Positions 11,829 through 23,661 of a DNA stretch of 64,000 bases are shown in pieces. The stretch is from contig CM033396.1 of NCBI GenBank assembly GCA_019426215.1, positions 35,454,503-35,518,502 of the forward strand. The letters run 5' to 3'. Position numbers and translations under genes: made by a program. Origin of the DNA: Buddleja alternifolia. Taxonomy: Eukaryota; Streptophyta; Magnoliopsida; Lamiales; Scrophulariaceae. Within the stretch, counting starts at the first letter, position 1. Each line of letters opens with the position of its first letter. The notes beneath the pieces are model-generated. The model was given only the letters and a program-made list of their open reading frames with translations. It had not been told where the DNA came from and did no database searches.

Positions 11829-12190
11829 TAGACAGTTGTGCGCGTCATCACGAGAAAATTCATAACTTATTGTAGGGAGCTCGGATTTATGAACCGTTTT
11901 CTTCCCATGAAACTAGACACATAGGGCTATCCACACATATATGGCACATAATCCCCAGACTTCTAGAACGAAGCAATTTTGTATTCAAATTTAGCAAAAT
12001 ATCTGTCGGCTGTGCAGACAGCTATGCGCGTCTTCACGAGAAAATTCGTAAGTCATTGTAGAAAGTTCGGATTCATGAACCGTTTTGTTCCCATGAAACT
12101 ATACACATAGGGCTATCCACACATATATCGCACATAATCAGGCAACATTTAGAAAAAAGCAGTTTTGTATTCAAAATCTATTTTAAATCT
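11829..12190. repeat. Tandem direct repeat upstream of transposase
   Basis: Two copies of about 165-170 bp (starting near 11829 and 12016) share GACAGYTRTGCGCGTC, GAACCGTTTT, CCCATGAAACTA and CATAGGGCTATCCACACATATAT. A short third relic (GGCTGTGCGCGTCTTTACGAG) sits at about 8240. They end 60 bp before the transposase start codon, so they could be promoter or leader repeats. Confidence 0.75.
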
Positions 12191-12252
12191 TTCAAAAATC
12201 TTTAAGTTTTGTCACTTTCAAAATCCAAAAGTTCATTATATGCAGAATCATC

Positions 12253-15200
12253 ATGCCTCCATCTAGGAGTTGGATTAAGAATCATGTTTGTCCCGGTGGA
12301 TATGGTGTTACAGATGAGTATCGAATGGGGGTTAAAGAATTCATAGAGTTATGCCATCAATACCCAAGATATATGGACCGAGGAAAAATTAGATGTCCAT
12401 GTTGGGATTGTAAGAGTTTAAAATTTATTCTTGCTGATTTGGTTAGTTTTCACCTTATTTTGAGGGGATTTGAATGTGGTTATATTAATTGGGTGAAACA
12501 AGGGGAACCAATTTGGGACAGAACGCCCACTCAAGCCCCGACGAACCTTATGAGTGAACCGATGGTATTTGAACCAACAATCAGTCAAGAGAACCATGAT
12601 CAGTTCACGGAAATGGTGATAGATGCAGCTGGCCCTGCATTTGATTGGAATAGTAGGGACGAGCCAGAAACTCCAAACCCTACAGCTCAAAAAAATTTCA
12701 AAATGAAGGATGCTGCAGATAGTCCTCTGTGGTCTGGATGTGAGGGTTACTCGGAATTATCAGCATTGTCGGAGCTCTTAAACATCAAATCTGAATCAAA
12801 CTTGAGCGAGAGGCACTATAATCGATTTTTAAAGGCATTTGGCCGAATGTTGCCAAAGGGACATAAGTTGCCAGATAGCTTCTATTCAAGCAAGAAGGTG
12901 GTTGCACCACTGGGACTTGGAGTTGAAAAGATTGATGCATGTGAAAATGATTGCATGTTGTACTGGAAAAATGAAAAAGAGTTGCAACAATGTAAAATAT
13001 GTCACCATTCTAGATTCAAGCCTAAGAAGCGTGGGAAGAAAAAAGGGCACAAGGATATATCATTTAAGCAGTTAAATTACTTGCCACTTATACCGAGGCT
13101 ACAATGGTTATACATGTCCAAGACTACTGCAGAGCATATGGCATGGCACAAAGAGAGCCCCAGTGAAGAGGGAAAACTCTGCCATCCACGGGATGGTGAG
13201 GCTTGGAAGCACTTTGACAGAACTTATCCTACATTTGCAGATGAGGGCCGAAATGTTAGGCTTGGGTTATCAGCGGATGGGTTTAATCCACATAATCAAA
13301 CATCAAGGCCTTACTCTTGTTGGCCGGTTATTGTCACGCCTTATAATTTACCTCCGTGGATGTGCATGGATCATCCTTACATGTTCCTTACTTTACTTGT
13401 TCCTGGTCCAAGCAGTCCAGGTAGGAGCTTGGATGTCTATTTGCAACCTTTAATAGACGAATTGAAAACATTATGGAATGATGGAGTTGAGACTTATGAT
13501 GTGTCCAAAAAACGGAATTTTCAGATGAGAGCATCACTAATGTGGACTGTTAGTGACTTTCCCGCTTATGGAATGTTGTCGGGTTGGAGTACGCATGGTA
13601 AGTTGTCTTGTCAATATTGCATGAGTGGCATCAAGTCTTTTAGACTTAAACATGGTCGCAAACCATGCTTCTTTGATTTTCATCGACAATTTTTGCCATT
13701 AAATCATCCCTATAGGTATCAAAAAGACAATTTCACCAAGGGAAGGATTGAGATAGATCCACCTTTTATACGTTTAACTGGTGAAGAGCTCGAGGCTGTA
13801 GTTGCATCATTACCAACCATTGAGTTTGGTAAGACCAAGGATAAGGAGAGAATAGAAGGGTTTGGTGAAACTCACAATTGGTTGAAACGAAGTATCTTTT
13901 GGGATTTGCCATATTGGAACACAAACTTGATACGACATAATTTAGATGTGATGCACATTGAAAAAAACATGTTTGACAATGTATTCAACACTGTTATGGA
14001 TGTAAAAGGCAAGAGTAAGGATAATTTAAACGCCCGTCTAGACCTCCAAAGCATCTGTAAGCGATGGGATCTTGAACTAAAAGAGGTGAACGGGAAATAT
14101 CTCAAACCTAAAGCCAGTTATACGTTGTCAAAGGATCAACGACAGATCGTTCTAAAGTGGATTAAAAACTTGAGACTTCCAGATGGGTATGTGTCGAACT
14201 TGGCTAAATGTGTAAATTTGGATGATTTCTCTTTGCACGGAATGAAGAGTCACGACTGTCATGTTTTTAAGCAGAGGTTGCTTCCTCTTGCATTCCGAGA
14301 TTTATTGCCAGAATCTGTGTGGAATGGCTTGACTGAGCTTAGCCGGTTCTTTAGAGATTTATGTTCAACTATGTTCTCTGAGCCTGATATGAAAAATTCG
14401 GAGGATAATATTGTTGTAACATTGTGCAAGCTTGAGAAGATATTTCCCCCTGGTTTTTTTGATTCCATGGAGCATTTGCCAATACACTTGCCATACGAAG
14501 CACGGGTTGGTGGACCTGTTCAGTATCGGTGGATGTATGCCTTTGAGAGGTAACTATCTTGGAAACATTCTTTTCTATTTTGTATTGCGTTGAATTGAAT
14601 TTAATTATTGTGACATCCATAGGTTTTTGAACACATTGAAACGTAAAGTAAAAAATAAGGCACGTGTGGAGGGATCAAATTGAAGCTTATTTAACCGAGG
14701 AAACTTCGACATTCTGCTCTCATTTCTTTGCTCCTGAGGTGGAAACAAGGTCTAGGACCGTAGGACGTAATGATAACGTCAATCAAATGGAATCCAGCAG
14801 TCGATTATCTGTATTCAAGTTCCTTGGTTGCCCCTTTAGCCCAAAAGATCCCAATCGAACTTTAAGTCCAACTGAGAAGGTTGCATCCACAATTTATATT
14901 CTTTTGAATTTCCCAGAGATCTCTGAATATGTCGAGTAAGTAAATATTCTAGTTCATATTTTGTTGGTTAGTCTCAGATGTTAATTAAATCTTAATGATA
15001 TAAAACTTATAGGTTATATGATGCTGAGAAACAATCTCAAATACCAAATCTCACTCATAAGTCATTAGGAGTGATGCGCGATAACGAGTTCGCCACATGG
15101 TTTTGCAATTATGTGAGTTCTTATTTTGTTATTTATGGTAGAATTTCATAAAGAAAATATGATTCATATTGAAATGACTGTTCATTCCTATGCTTATAGG

Positions 15201-15994
15201 TTGAGAATCCTTCCAACCAAATAACAGACAATGACATCAAACAATTTTCACGTGGGTTTAATAGCATTGTTAAGCGTTGGAATGGGTGTTTTGTGAATGG
15301 GTATAGATTCCACACACTCGAGTATGGGGAAACAAGATCGATAATGAATAGTGGAGTCTATATAAATGGGGGTTATTATGATGATTCCAGTACAGACTAT
15401 TATGGGGAATTGTTGGAAATTCTTGAGTTGAGTTTCTTAGGTTCTGGAAACACTGTCATATTATTTAAGTGTAAATGGTTTGATACGGGAAAATATGGAA
15501 CAAAGGTTGATTCGAGATACAAGCTTGTGGATATTAACTATAATCGTACAATAGCAGAAGACAGTCCTTTTGTGCTTGCTTCTCAATGTCATCAAGTGTA
15601 TTATGCACCATATCCTTGGAGAAAGAAAGCAGCTGATCGCAATTGGTGGGTAGTTTTTAAAGTTAAGGCAAGAAGCACATATGAGATAAGTCATACCACT
15701 GTGCACAATGAACAGGCATCAGTAGGAGATGTTTACCAGGAGTTAACTTCTGATCCAGCATGTATTATATTAGATAATGAACTTGATGATATTGCTATAT
15801 TGACTGATGCCAATCGCCAAGAAGAAGAAGTCAATCCAAATGAATTACAACCATCAAGAAGGGAACTTGAAGAAGAATTTGAGTCTGATGAGCTAGAAAT
15901 AGGATCAATGGACTTAAATGAGGAAGAATTAGAAGAGGAAGAATCGGGGAATGACAATGACCTTACTTCAGATGATAGTGATAGTGAAGATTGA
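12253..15994 (+). pseudogene. TNP2-type CACTA transposase (one frameshift)
   Basis: This is the catalytic transposase (TnpD/TNP2 family, Transposase_21) that cuts the element ends. Exon 1 (12253-14549, 766 open codons) has the N-terminal transposase-associated zinc-binding domain (KIRCPCWDC) and the catalytic block. Likely DDE residues are Asp about 342 (LSADGFNP), Asp about 434 (VSDFPAYG) and Glu about 570 (MHIEKNMF). Exons 14623-14935, 15013-15112 and 15200-15994 follow with good GT-AG sites; the last ends in an acidic tail. Exon 2 has a frameshift near 14683 (VEGS is followed by a register change before EAYLTEE), so the full protein is not made as written. The N-terminal 766 residues include the whole triad. 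It is the neighbour of the accessory gene at 16220. Confidence 0.9.
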
Positions 15995-16219
15995 TATATT
16001 TTGCAATAGTTACTTATTTCATGAACTCATATTACTTATTTATGTAATGGGTTTGCAGACATTATCTTACAAATTTGCAGTTGATACTTATCGTGGAAAA
16101 TGTTGCCATTATTGTTGTATTACAATTTCGTTATATAATTGTCTTACATTTCATTCATTACTTAATTTTGCATTATAATTTGGCAATCATTAACTATTAA
16201 ATTATTTCTTACAGTTATT

Positions 16220-18296
16220 ATGTCAGCAACAAGAGGGAAGATCAAGAGAATATTGATGTCTGATGCAGGTCGTGTAAGTTTCACGAGTATGTTGACAGGT
16301 AATGTGTCTAATTTAGGGGACTTAGAATTAGGCTTGCAACTTGATGAGGATAAAGATGAGGAGGTGGTGGAGGAGGTACAGGAGGAGGTAGATAAAGAGG
16401 TAGATGAGGACATAGATGAGGGGATAGAGGAACAACATGATGAGCATACATCCGAGCAACATGACCCAGCAAACTTGGAAATCAAAGACAAAATTGAGCT
16501 TGATGAACTTGGTCGTGAGATACTCATCATCGAGGGAAAAAAGTAATTTTGTTCTGTTAAAAGTTTAATTTTTCAATTTATGATCATTTATTGCTATATT
16601 GAGACCATGTAGTTGTTTATATCTATTATAGGGAGTTTTCTTGTTTTTTTAAAATTTTTAGTACGAGTATAGAAAGGTTATTTTACACGGCTTAGCTGCT
16701 AATGTTGGTGAATTATTTCTATTGCATTGTCATCATTCTTTTGCAGTTTCATTAGTGTTGCTGCGCCTCGAAGCATGCTAGGAGACATGCGTGGCTGGTA
16801 TACTGATGTTTGGCCAACTTTTTCTAAAATTTCGGAACATGTAAAAGGGGACCTCTTTGAAAGGTTCAAGGTAATAAATAATACATTTATGTTTCGATTT
16901 TGTAATAAAATAGTACATTTATATAAATTTGTGATTACACTTTTTTAGGCTTTTCTAAGTTCTTGAAAAGTATAATTCTTATGTACATGAACTTCAAAAT
17001 TTATGTAGGAAAAATTTAGTTGGCGTGCTCCATGGACAAATGAGCAAGTTTATGCAATTTTTAAAAGCTATTGTAGTCGTGCTTTTTCCTCAGAGATGAC
17101 ACGACTCAAAAACGTAAAGAAATCAAGGTCTGCACTCCCCCCGGACTATATGAGGGCAGATATTTGGGAGGCCCTTTGGGATACATGGGAAGATCCCCAG
17201 TTTAAAAAACTTCAAGAAAATAATCGTAAAAATAGACTTTCTGATCGAGATGGTAATGGGGTGGTCAAGAGTTGCTCGGGTACTATTTCTATTGCTCATC
17301 ATGCTCATAGGATGGTAAGTGAAATTTTCATTATGTATTGAATAATGCATTTCGAAGAATTAGTATTGATGGGTGTTTGACTTGTTAAGTATAATATCAC
17401 TTTGACTAGAATATATCACTAGAAAATGACATTCTTGCCTTGACTTTGAGTTGAAATTGTATATTATATGACGTTAATTATATGTTGTAAATTGTAGGCT
17501 ACTAAAAATGGTGGAAACCCAGTGCCCAAAGAATATGTTTTTAAGGAAAAGGACCTTTTATTGATAAGAAGTCAAAACGAACATCAGTGAGTGTCTTTTG
17601 GTTAATTAGTAGTAAACATCACAATAAAAAGTTACTATTTTGATTTTAAATATGTCTTACTTTGCAGGAAACTTACACTAAATTAAAGGAGTCGGTCTCA
17701 GGGTAGTGGTAACACAATTTTGTCCCCACAAGGGTCATCTACATTTATTCTTGAAGCGTGGGCTGAGGCATGTGGTGGCATAAAAAATAGGCATAATTCA
17801 TATGGGTTTGGCAAATCAAACAGTGGAAGTTTCACCTCTTCTGGTACTATCCCAAGCAACAACACCTCGAATTTAGAAGTAGAGCAGCTGAAGGAAGAAC
17901 AAGCAATTCGAGATGGATGAAAAAATTAATCAACTGCTTGCTATCACTCGGGCCAATCATTCCAATTTTTCAGGCCATCACTTTTCTCCTGGCCAGTACT
18001 CTTCTCCGCAGTACTCTGGCCCATCTGCAGGTCAGTACCCACCTTCAGCTTCAGCTTCTGCCGGACAGTACCCACCTCCAGCTCCAGCTCATAGTCAGTA
18101 CACCGCTACTGGTTCTGGACAGTACCCACCTCCAACTCCGGGTTACTATCCAACTCCACCTCCTTGCTATTTTATGACGCCAGCTACTCAATTTCATGTT
18201 CCTGGTAATTATATAGCACCTGGTCAACATCCTCCAGTTCCTACTCAGCAGTCTGACCAACTTCCTTCTCCCGATCAGCGTCATTCTCAAGAGTAG
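16220..18296 (+). pseudogene. TnpA-like accessory transposase gene of CACTA element
   Basis: Position, exon pattern and composition match the second gene of plant CACTA elements (Transposase_24/Ptta type), whose product binds the subterminal repeats. Probable exons: 16220-16543, 16747-16869, 17009-17314, 17498-17586 and 17668-18296. An acidic stretch (glutamate and valine rich, residues about 40-75) is followed by a tryptophan-rich block (WPTFSKISEHVKGDLFERF) and a C-terminal Gly-Gln-Tyr-Pro-Pro repeat region. Two register changes occur in the last exon: near 17700, where CAGGGTAG has an extra G, and near 17908. Acceptor and donor sites are good, so the gene was recently functional. The assignment to the family is by architecture, with moderate certainty. 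Confidence 0.75.
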
Positions 18297-18544
18297 TCGG
18301 AATGTGAGACTTTTATTTGGTTTCATTATGACATTTTATTATATTATGTTATGACGATAGATATTTTTATATTTGGATATGCATTGATGTAGTTTATGAT
18401 GACATTTGGGATATTGTGATCGATATTTTATATTAATGGAATCGTGTTAGATTTCTATTTTGGTGATTTTGTTTAATATGCATTATTATTAATTTGTTAA
18501 TTAGGTACATTTGGAAATAAATGTAATTTAATTTCTCAAGAAAA

Positions 18545-18930
18545 TTATTTAAAATATTAGCAACGAAATTAGTATCGAATATATTTCTTGCTTAATAATA
18601 TTATTTTAATATTTCGAAATAAATCAGCATCGAATTTTGCAACGTAATAATTTCGATAGTGAATTCCGATGATCATTTAGCAAGGACAAACACCCTTGCT
18701 GACATTAGCAAGGTAACAAATTTCGTTGCTGCTCAGCATCGAAATATAGCCTTGCAGTATTTTGATGCTCCATCAGCATCGCAAAATTGCTCCTTGCTGA
18801 GGTTAGTGAAGAGCGATATAGGATCGTGGTCCCTCGCGTTGCTGAGGTCGTTGCTGACATAAATCAGCATCGAAAATCACCATTTAGCTTCGAATTTCCC
18901 TCCTTGTTATTTAGACATTTTCTAGTAGTG
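18545..18930. repeat. Right subterminal repeats of CACTA element
   Basis: Dense direct and inverted copies of TTAGCAAGG, CCTTGCTGA, CGTTGCTG and TCAGCATCGAA up to the terminus at 18930. They match the left set and are presumed binding sites for the accessory transposase protein. Confidence 0.8.
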
Positions 18931-18933
18931 GTG

Positions 18934-20381
18934 GTGAACCCTCATCAGTTTATTTATCAAAAAAAAAAACCCTCATCAGTTTAAATAATTGAAGAGTATA
19001 TAATGGTAGGACCCATAATAGAGTTTGTAATTTTTCAATAGGATTGAAAAAATGCGAACGAAGAAAAGTAACCGTAGGAATCTTCTTAATTATAGCTATT
19101 GTATGAAGGGTGAACTCGTTTATGTAGTCCGACCAAGATGTTAGTGAGGTTGAAGTCTTTCACCACTCAGGTGGGTACTATCTTATTAATTTGAGTTGAT
19201 GAATTTTCATCACTATTTTTTCTTTTGGCCTGAAACTTCTAGTTTTGCTTTGGTTCCATTTCAAACCTAATCAGCCAATTTGGTCAGGTGTTTGTAACTT
19301 CTGCCAATTGCATCCCGTTACTCCCTAAAATTTGAATCCTAAAGTGGCTGGTCTTGTTTGAGCATACATTAACATCCGAGAAGATGATATGTGTATATAT
19401 ATATTCAATATATTGTGTAGTTGAACAAGCTTGTGACAAGATTCGAGAAGAACGGTTCCAGAGTTTGATCAAGATTCTCCCCCAATTTGAACCCTGGCCA
19501 TTTTCCTCCAATTTTGTCTCAATTTTCTAACAAAATAGACATGTCTTGAACACATGTAAATATGTTCGTCTCACGGATGTCAATTTCCGTCCAAACAACG
19601 TCAATTGTGCTAGAGTTCAAATTCTTAGAGTATCGAATGAAACTGACAATAATTGAAAACTTAAGAGTGTAAGTGGGATGCGGGAACTATTTGACACTTT
19701 TCCTAACAAGCATAGACGTGACTATAGGACCGGATATTGCATAAATATTGTAGAGACAGTCAATCATAGCATCACCAAAATATTAGTAAGATTGAAGCCT
19801 CACTACCACTTTACTAGTGAAAGAAAATTTGAATATGTAACCTCCTTATTAACCACTGAGCTACTAAATTTTGCTTCTGCAACTCTTTGCCGTAATCAAT
19901 TGCACCATTTTGCTTAGCTAACTCAACTTTGTAACTTCACAACAAAGAAAAACAACTTAAGAGACTATAATCCTCTTACAACGCAATCAAACAAAGTGTA
20001 GTACCCTAATAGGAAAGCAATTGCAAGAACTAAAACAATGTCTACATCGAGAGAAAAGCAGTCGTTCTTAGAGTCAAGGGCTTTGTCTTCAAATCACGTG
20101 GAAGCTGAGAAATCATCTCGCTCAAAAAGATGGAAATAGCTGCAGAGATAAGGATGAAATGAAACGACCCAAGGGAAGATTGAAAATTCTTAAAGAAGAA
20201 GCCGAATATTGAAGAGAGGTTTCTGGAGAGTGTAGAAGAAAGAAGAAAGCTGACGAGTAAGATAAATGAGCATTTTGAGACTATATATACAGAATTGCCT
20301 ATTGAAACAAGAACTAGAAAGAGGAGAGTTATACAGTCATGGTATTTCACTTCTTAAGGTAAATGTTCACTAAAACAGTTG
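18934..20381. other. Arm end and unassigned spacer
   Basis: 18934-19100 is the inner end of the left arm (matches 58193-58320 reversed), with a small internal duplication of CCCTCATCAGTTT. From 19100 on, similarity to the right arm stops. 19100-20040 has no recognisable gene. On the minus strand 20350-20042 is open for 102 codons, but a TATA-like TGTATATATAG lies inside it (about 20284). It may be a small gene with a start further in, or nothing. Confidence 0.4.
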
Positions 20382-20863
20382 TGTTGAGGATCCCAATTTG
20401 ACATGGGAGGTCTCCTTAGAATAACAAGAGAAGAAGAAAGAAAGTTTCAGAAGGGAAAATACCATTAATATTCTGCTTAAGAAATATTACAGTAACTTAA
20501 TAAATCGTATCTAATAACTATCGTGCTACCAGAATAAAGAACATAACCACTAATCCTATTTACATGGCTAGTGGCTTAGTGCCTCAATTCCTTAGGAAAC
20601 TGAAATTACATTGACTAAGTCTGTTAATCTAAAGTACGTAATCTTGAAATTTTCCAGGAATGCTCCTCATCCATGTGCTTTGATGTGGCGTTGATGCGGT
20701 GGAGTGCTGAGTTGGATCTGGGGTTGTATCAATCCTCTCCTTCGAAATGAACCTTGTCCTCAAGGTTGGCAAACAGGGATTGTGCGAGGCGTAAAAGGAA
20801 GACATGAAAAATGGGGTGTAGCTTGGTGTCTTCGAGAAGGGCGAGTTAAGCTACCAAGCCCAT

Positions 20864-22803
20864 GTACCGGGTTTGAAGAAGAATTTGATCTCAATGAGTC
20901 AAATTGACAGTGATGGATTTACTACTGTGTTTGGTGGTGGTGCATGGAAAATCACCAAGGGAAATATGGTGGTGGCACGAGGTACAAAGTCTAGAACTTT
21001 GTACACAACTGATATTATGAAAGACTCGTTAGCCGCAGTCGGGGCCACAAGAGATGTACATTTATGGCATAGGCGACTTGGGCACATGAGTGAGAAAGGG
21101 ATGAGAATAATGGCATCCAAGGGAAAATTGCCAATTTCAAAGTCTATTGAGTTGGGTCTTTGCGAAGATTGTGTTCTTGGAAAGCAGAAAAAGGTTAGTT
21201 TTTCCAAGGTTGGAAGAGAACCGAAGACTGAGAAATTGCAACTAGTCTACACTGATGTATGGGGACCGTCACTCAAACAGTCACTTGGATGGTCCAGATA
21301 TTATGTCACTTTCATTGATGATTCCACTCGAAAGGTATGGGTTTATTTTCTGAAAAATAAGTCTGAAGTGTTTAATACCTTTAGGAAGTGGAAGGCGGAA
21401 GTTGAGAATGAAACAGGGTTGAGATTGAAGTGTCTAAGGTCGGATAATGGCGGGGAGTATGACAACCAAAAATTCAAAGATTATTGCACAGAGAATGGGA
21501 TTAAGATGATTAAGACCATTCCGGGGACTCCGCAGTAGAATGAGATTGCAGAGCGGATGAATAGGACTTTGAATGAGAGGGCTAGGAGCATGAGGCTTCA
21601 CTCTGGGTTGTCAAAGACGTTTTGGACTGATGCAGTGAGCACGGCGGCTTACCTCATCAACCGGGGACCTTCAGTACCGTTAGACTTCAAAATTCCGGAG
21701 GAGGTTTGGTCTGGAAAGGAGGTAAATTTATCGCATTTAAAAAATTTCAGTTGTTTATCTTATGTCTTGCGTAGTTCTGATGACAGGGATAAGTTGAATC
21801 CAAAAGCACAGAAGTGCATCTTTATTGGTTATGGTGGAGAGAGTTTTGGCTATCAGTTCTGGGATTACCAAAACAACAAGATCATAAGGCATAAAGATGT
21901 TACGTTCAACGAGAAGGTGTTTTACAAGGATAGACTTGGGGCAGAAACTGAGGATAATGAGAAACCAAAGACGATATTAGAAGAGATCACTGTGGATGAG
22001 GTTGCAGGAAATGGAGCTGAGAATAGGATTGAGGAAGATCCGGAGATTCCGCAACCTACCTTGAGGAGATCGACCAGAACCCCCAAAACCAAACATAAGG
22101 TATTCCCCTTCCTTACACTATTTACTTTTGACGGATTCGGATGAGCCCGAGTCGTACAACGAGGCGATGAGTGTGGGAGATTCTCTCAAGTGGGAGCTAG
22201 CCATGAAAGATGAGATGAGCTCGCTTGAGTGAAATAAGACTTGGAGGTTGACTAAATTACCGGAGGGGAAACGAGCTTTGCAGAACAAGTGGGTATTCCG
22301 AGTTAAGGATGAGCCAGATGGTAGTAAAAGGTACAAGGCGAGGTTGGTAGTCAAAGGGTTCCAACAGAAGGAAGGGATTGACTACATTGAGATTTTTTCG
22401 CCGGTTGTCAAGTTGACTACTATAAGGAAGGTTCTGAGTATTGTTGCTGCAGAGGATTTACATCTTGAGCAATTGGATGTAAAAACGGCGTTCATTCGTG
22501 GGGATTTGGAGGAAGACATTTATATGGTTCAACCGGAGGGTTTTTTGATGCGGTTTTGTGTTATTTTGGTAAGTTTTGAGTTACCTAGTCGGATTAGGTC
22601 ATTATAACTTAGTCTCCAAGTGTATAACATATAAGTAGATGATATTCTCTTAATTGTAATTGTATCTCTCTCACAAGATTAATAAAAACTCTCTAGCATA
22701 GGTCCGTGGACATAGGCAATTTGCCGAACCACGTAAAATCGCTGTCTCTGTTTTCTTACTTTCTTTTACTTTTAATTTCGTTCATGCGCATTGATTCCTA
22801 ACA
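20864..22803 (+). mobile_element. Rearranged, 5'-truncated Copia copy
   Basis: It begins inside pol (VPGLKKNLIS), lacks any 5' LTR and ends in a 3' LTR end (GATTCCTAACA at 22803). Reverse transcriptase sequence is joined directly to the middle of the LTR near 22548, an internal deletion. GCCCA occurs on both sides (20859-20863 and 22804-22808), like a 5-bp target duplication, although a two-base microhomology (CA) at the left junction allows another explanation. It is inserted in the Gypsy element. Its LTR is close to the one at 63216-63614. Confidence 0.8.
20865..22547 (+). pseudogene. Copia pol fragment (integrase and partial RT)
   Basis: It contains the GAG-pre-integrase finger (LWHRRLGHM, then CEDCVLGK), the integrase core with Asp in YTDVWGP, Asp in RSDNGGEY and Glu in NEIAERMNRT, and the start of reverse transcriptase (NKWVFRVKDEPDG, YKARLVVKGF, LDVKTAFIRGDLEEDIYM). 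Lesions: TAG at 21536-21538 where a glutamine is usual, a register change near 22130 and TGA at 22230-22232. RT stops before its catalytic YVDD, and no RNase H is present. Confidence 0.92.
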
Positions 22804-22879
22804 GCCCAGTTTTTGAGTAATTTGATAAGGTCCGTAGTACCGTTTGGACAGCTTCTGAGATGTGTGACGTTCGAGGGTG

Positions 22880-23075
22880 TTTGGTTAAGCTTATTTTAAA
22901 GAGCTTATAAGCTCTTAGAGCTTATAAGATGTTAGAGCTTATAAGCTCTTAGATATTATTTCAAAATAAGATGTAAAAGTGTTTGGATAAAAATAAAATC
23001 TATCAGCTTATAAGATCTTTTAAGAACTTATAAGATGCTGTAGTGTTTGGTAAGAATGAGAGCTTATAAGCACTA
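22880..23075. repeat. Palindromic subterminal repeats, left end
   Basis: Repeated palindrome AGAGCTTATAAGCTCT and variants (AGCTTATAAGATGTT, GAACTTATAAGATGC), about seven copies. Matching copies are at 27375-27515. They are probably binding sites for the Myb-like protein of this element. Confidence 0.8.
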
Positions 23076-23214
23076 TTTAGTGTGTTAATTACCTAAAAGG
23101 ACATTGTGTTATTGATGTCATGTATTAAATATTTCTTAATATACTTTTTAATGTGAATTTAATTAATATAGTTTTTAAACTATTTTATGCATTGAAATCA
23201 TAACTCCAATAACC

Positions 23215-23660
23215 TAGCTTCCTATACCATCCCCCCCCCCCCCCTCAAATCACTCTTTTTTGACACATAATTTTCGTAAAAAGAATAAAATTCATCTAAC
23301 ATGAAATAGTAAACTTGACAGTATGATTTAAAGTTCATAAAAAAATAGAATTTAATAACTCCTACATCCACATGAAAACTTCATATAATAATTTCAACAC
23401 TTCAAATACCATTTGACTACACAGTTCTTTCATTTGATTGTCACAACTTCAAGTTTTGACTACACAGTTATGTATAAATAAAATCACATATAATTATTAG
23501 AACTACTATCTTGCAATGTTTTAAACATATTACTTTACAAAATATTCAGTTTAATAAATTCAAAAAACTACGAATCATAACATTAGTCTTCTTATAAAAA
23601 GCTTAGCAATAAAGAAAAAAAAATAACTTTTTCTGCAAATAAATATATCATCCCCTTTGA
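23215..23660. other. Non-coding, C tract near 23231
   Basis: A run of about 15 C bases lies near 23231-23246. The rest is AT-rich sequence downstream of the transposase stop codon. No gene seen. Confidence 0.5.
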
Positions 23661-23661
23661 G

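Larger units (their letters stand above)
7510..18930 (+). mobile_element. CACTA (En/Spm) element with captured F-box gene
   Basis: Termini are CACTACAAGAAAA at 7510 and the inverse TTTTCTAGTAGTG ending at 18930, flanked by the 3-bp duplication GTG (7507-7509, 18931-18933). The right arm holds the perfect empty site (reverse complement near 58325-58345, one GTG). Inside are subterminal repeats at both ends, an F-box/LRR-type gene (9231-10835), a TNP2-type transposase gene (12253-15994) and a second transposase-accessory gene (16220-18296). All three genes are on the plus strand. The transposase genes each carry few frameshifts, so the element is fairly recent but probably no longer autonomous. 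Confidence 0.95.
1010..19100 (+). repeat. Left arm of large inverted duplication
   Basis: From about 1010 to 19100 the sequence matches, block by block and in inverted order, the reverse complement of about 58193-62565, once later insertions are set aside. Matching blocks include 1010-1167, 1507-1876, 5176-7509 (promoter, DUF247 copy and 3' flank) and 18931-19100. The left arm is about 18 kb because it took up an hAT element with an LTR element inside, a CACTA element and a small TG..CA element. The arms are clearly diverged: the first 195 or so residues of the two DUF247 copies are about 93 percent identical by eye, so this is not an assembly echo. End points are approximate to a few tens of bases. 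Confidence 0.9.
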
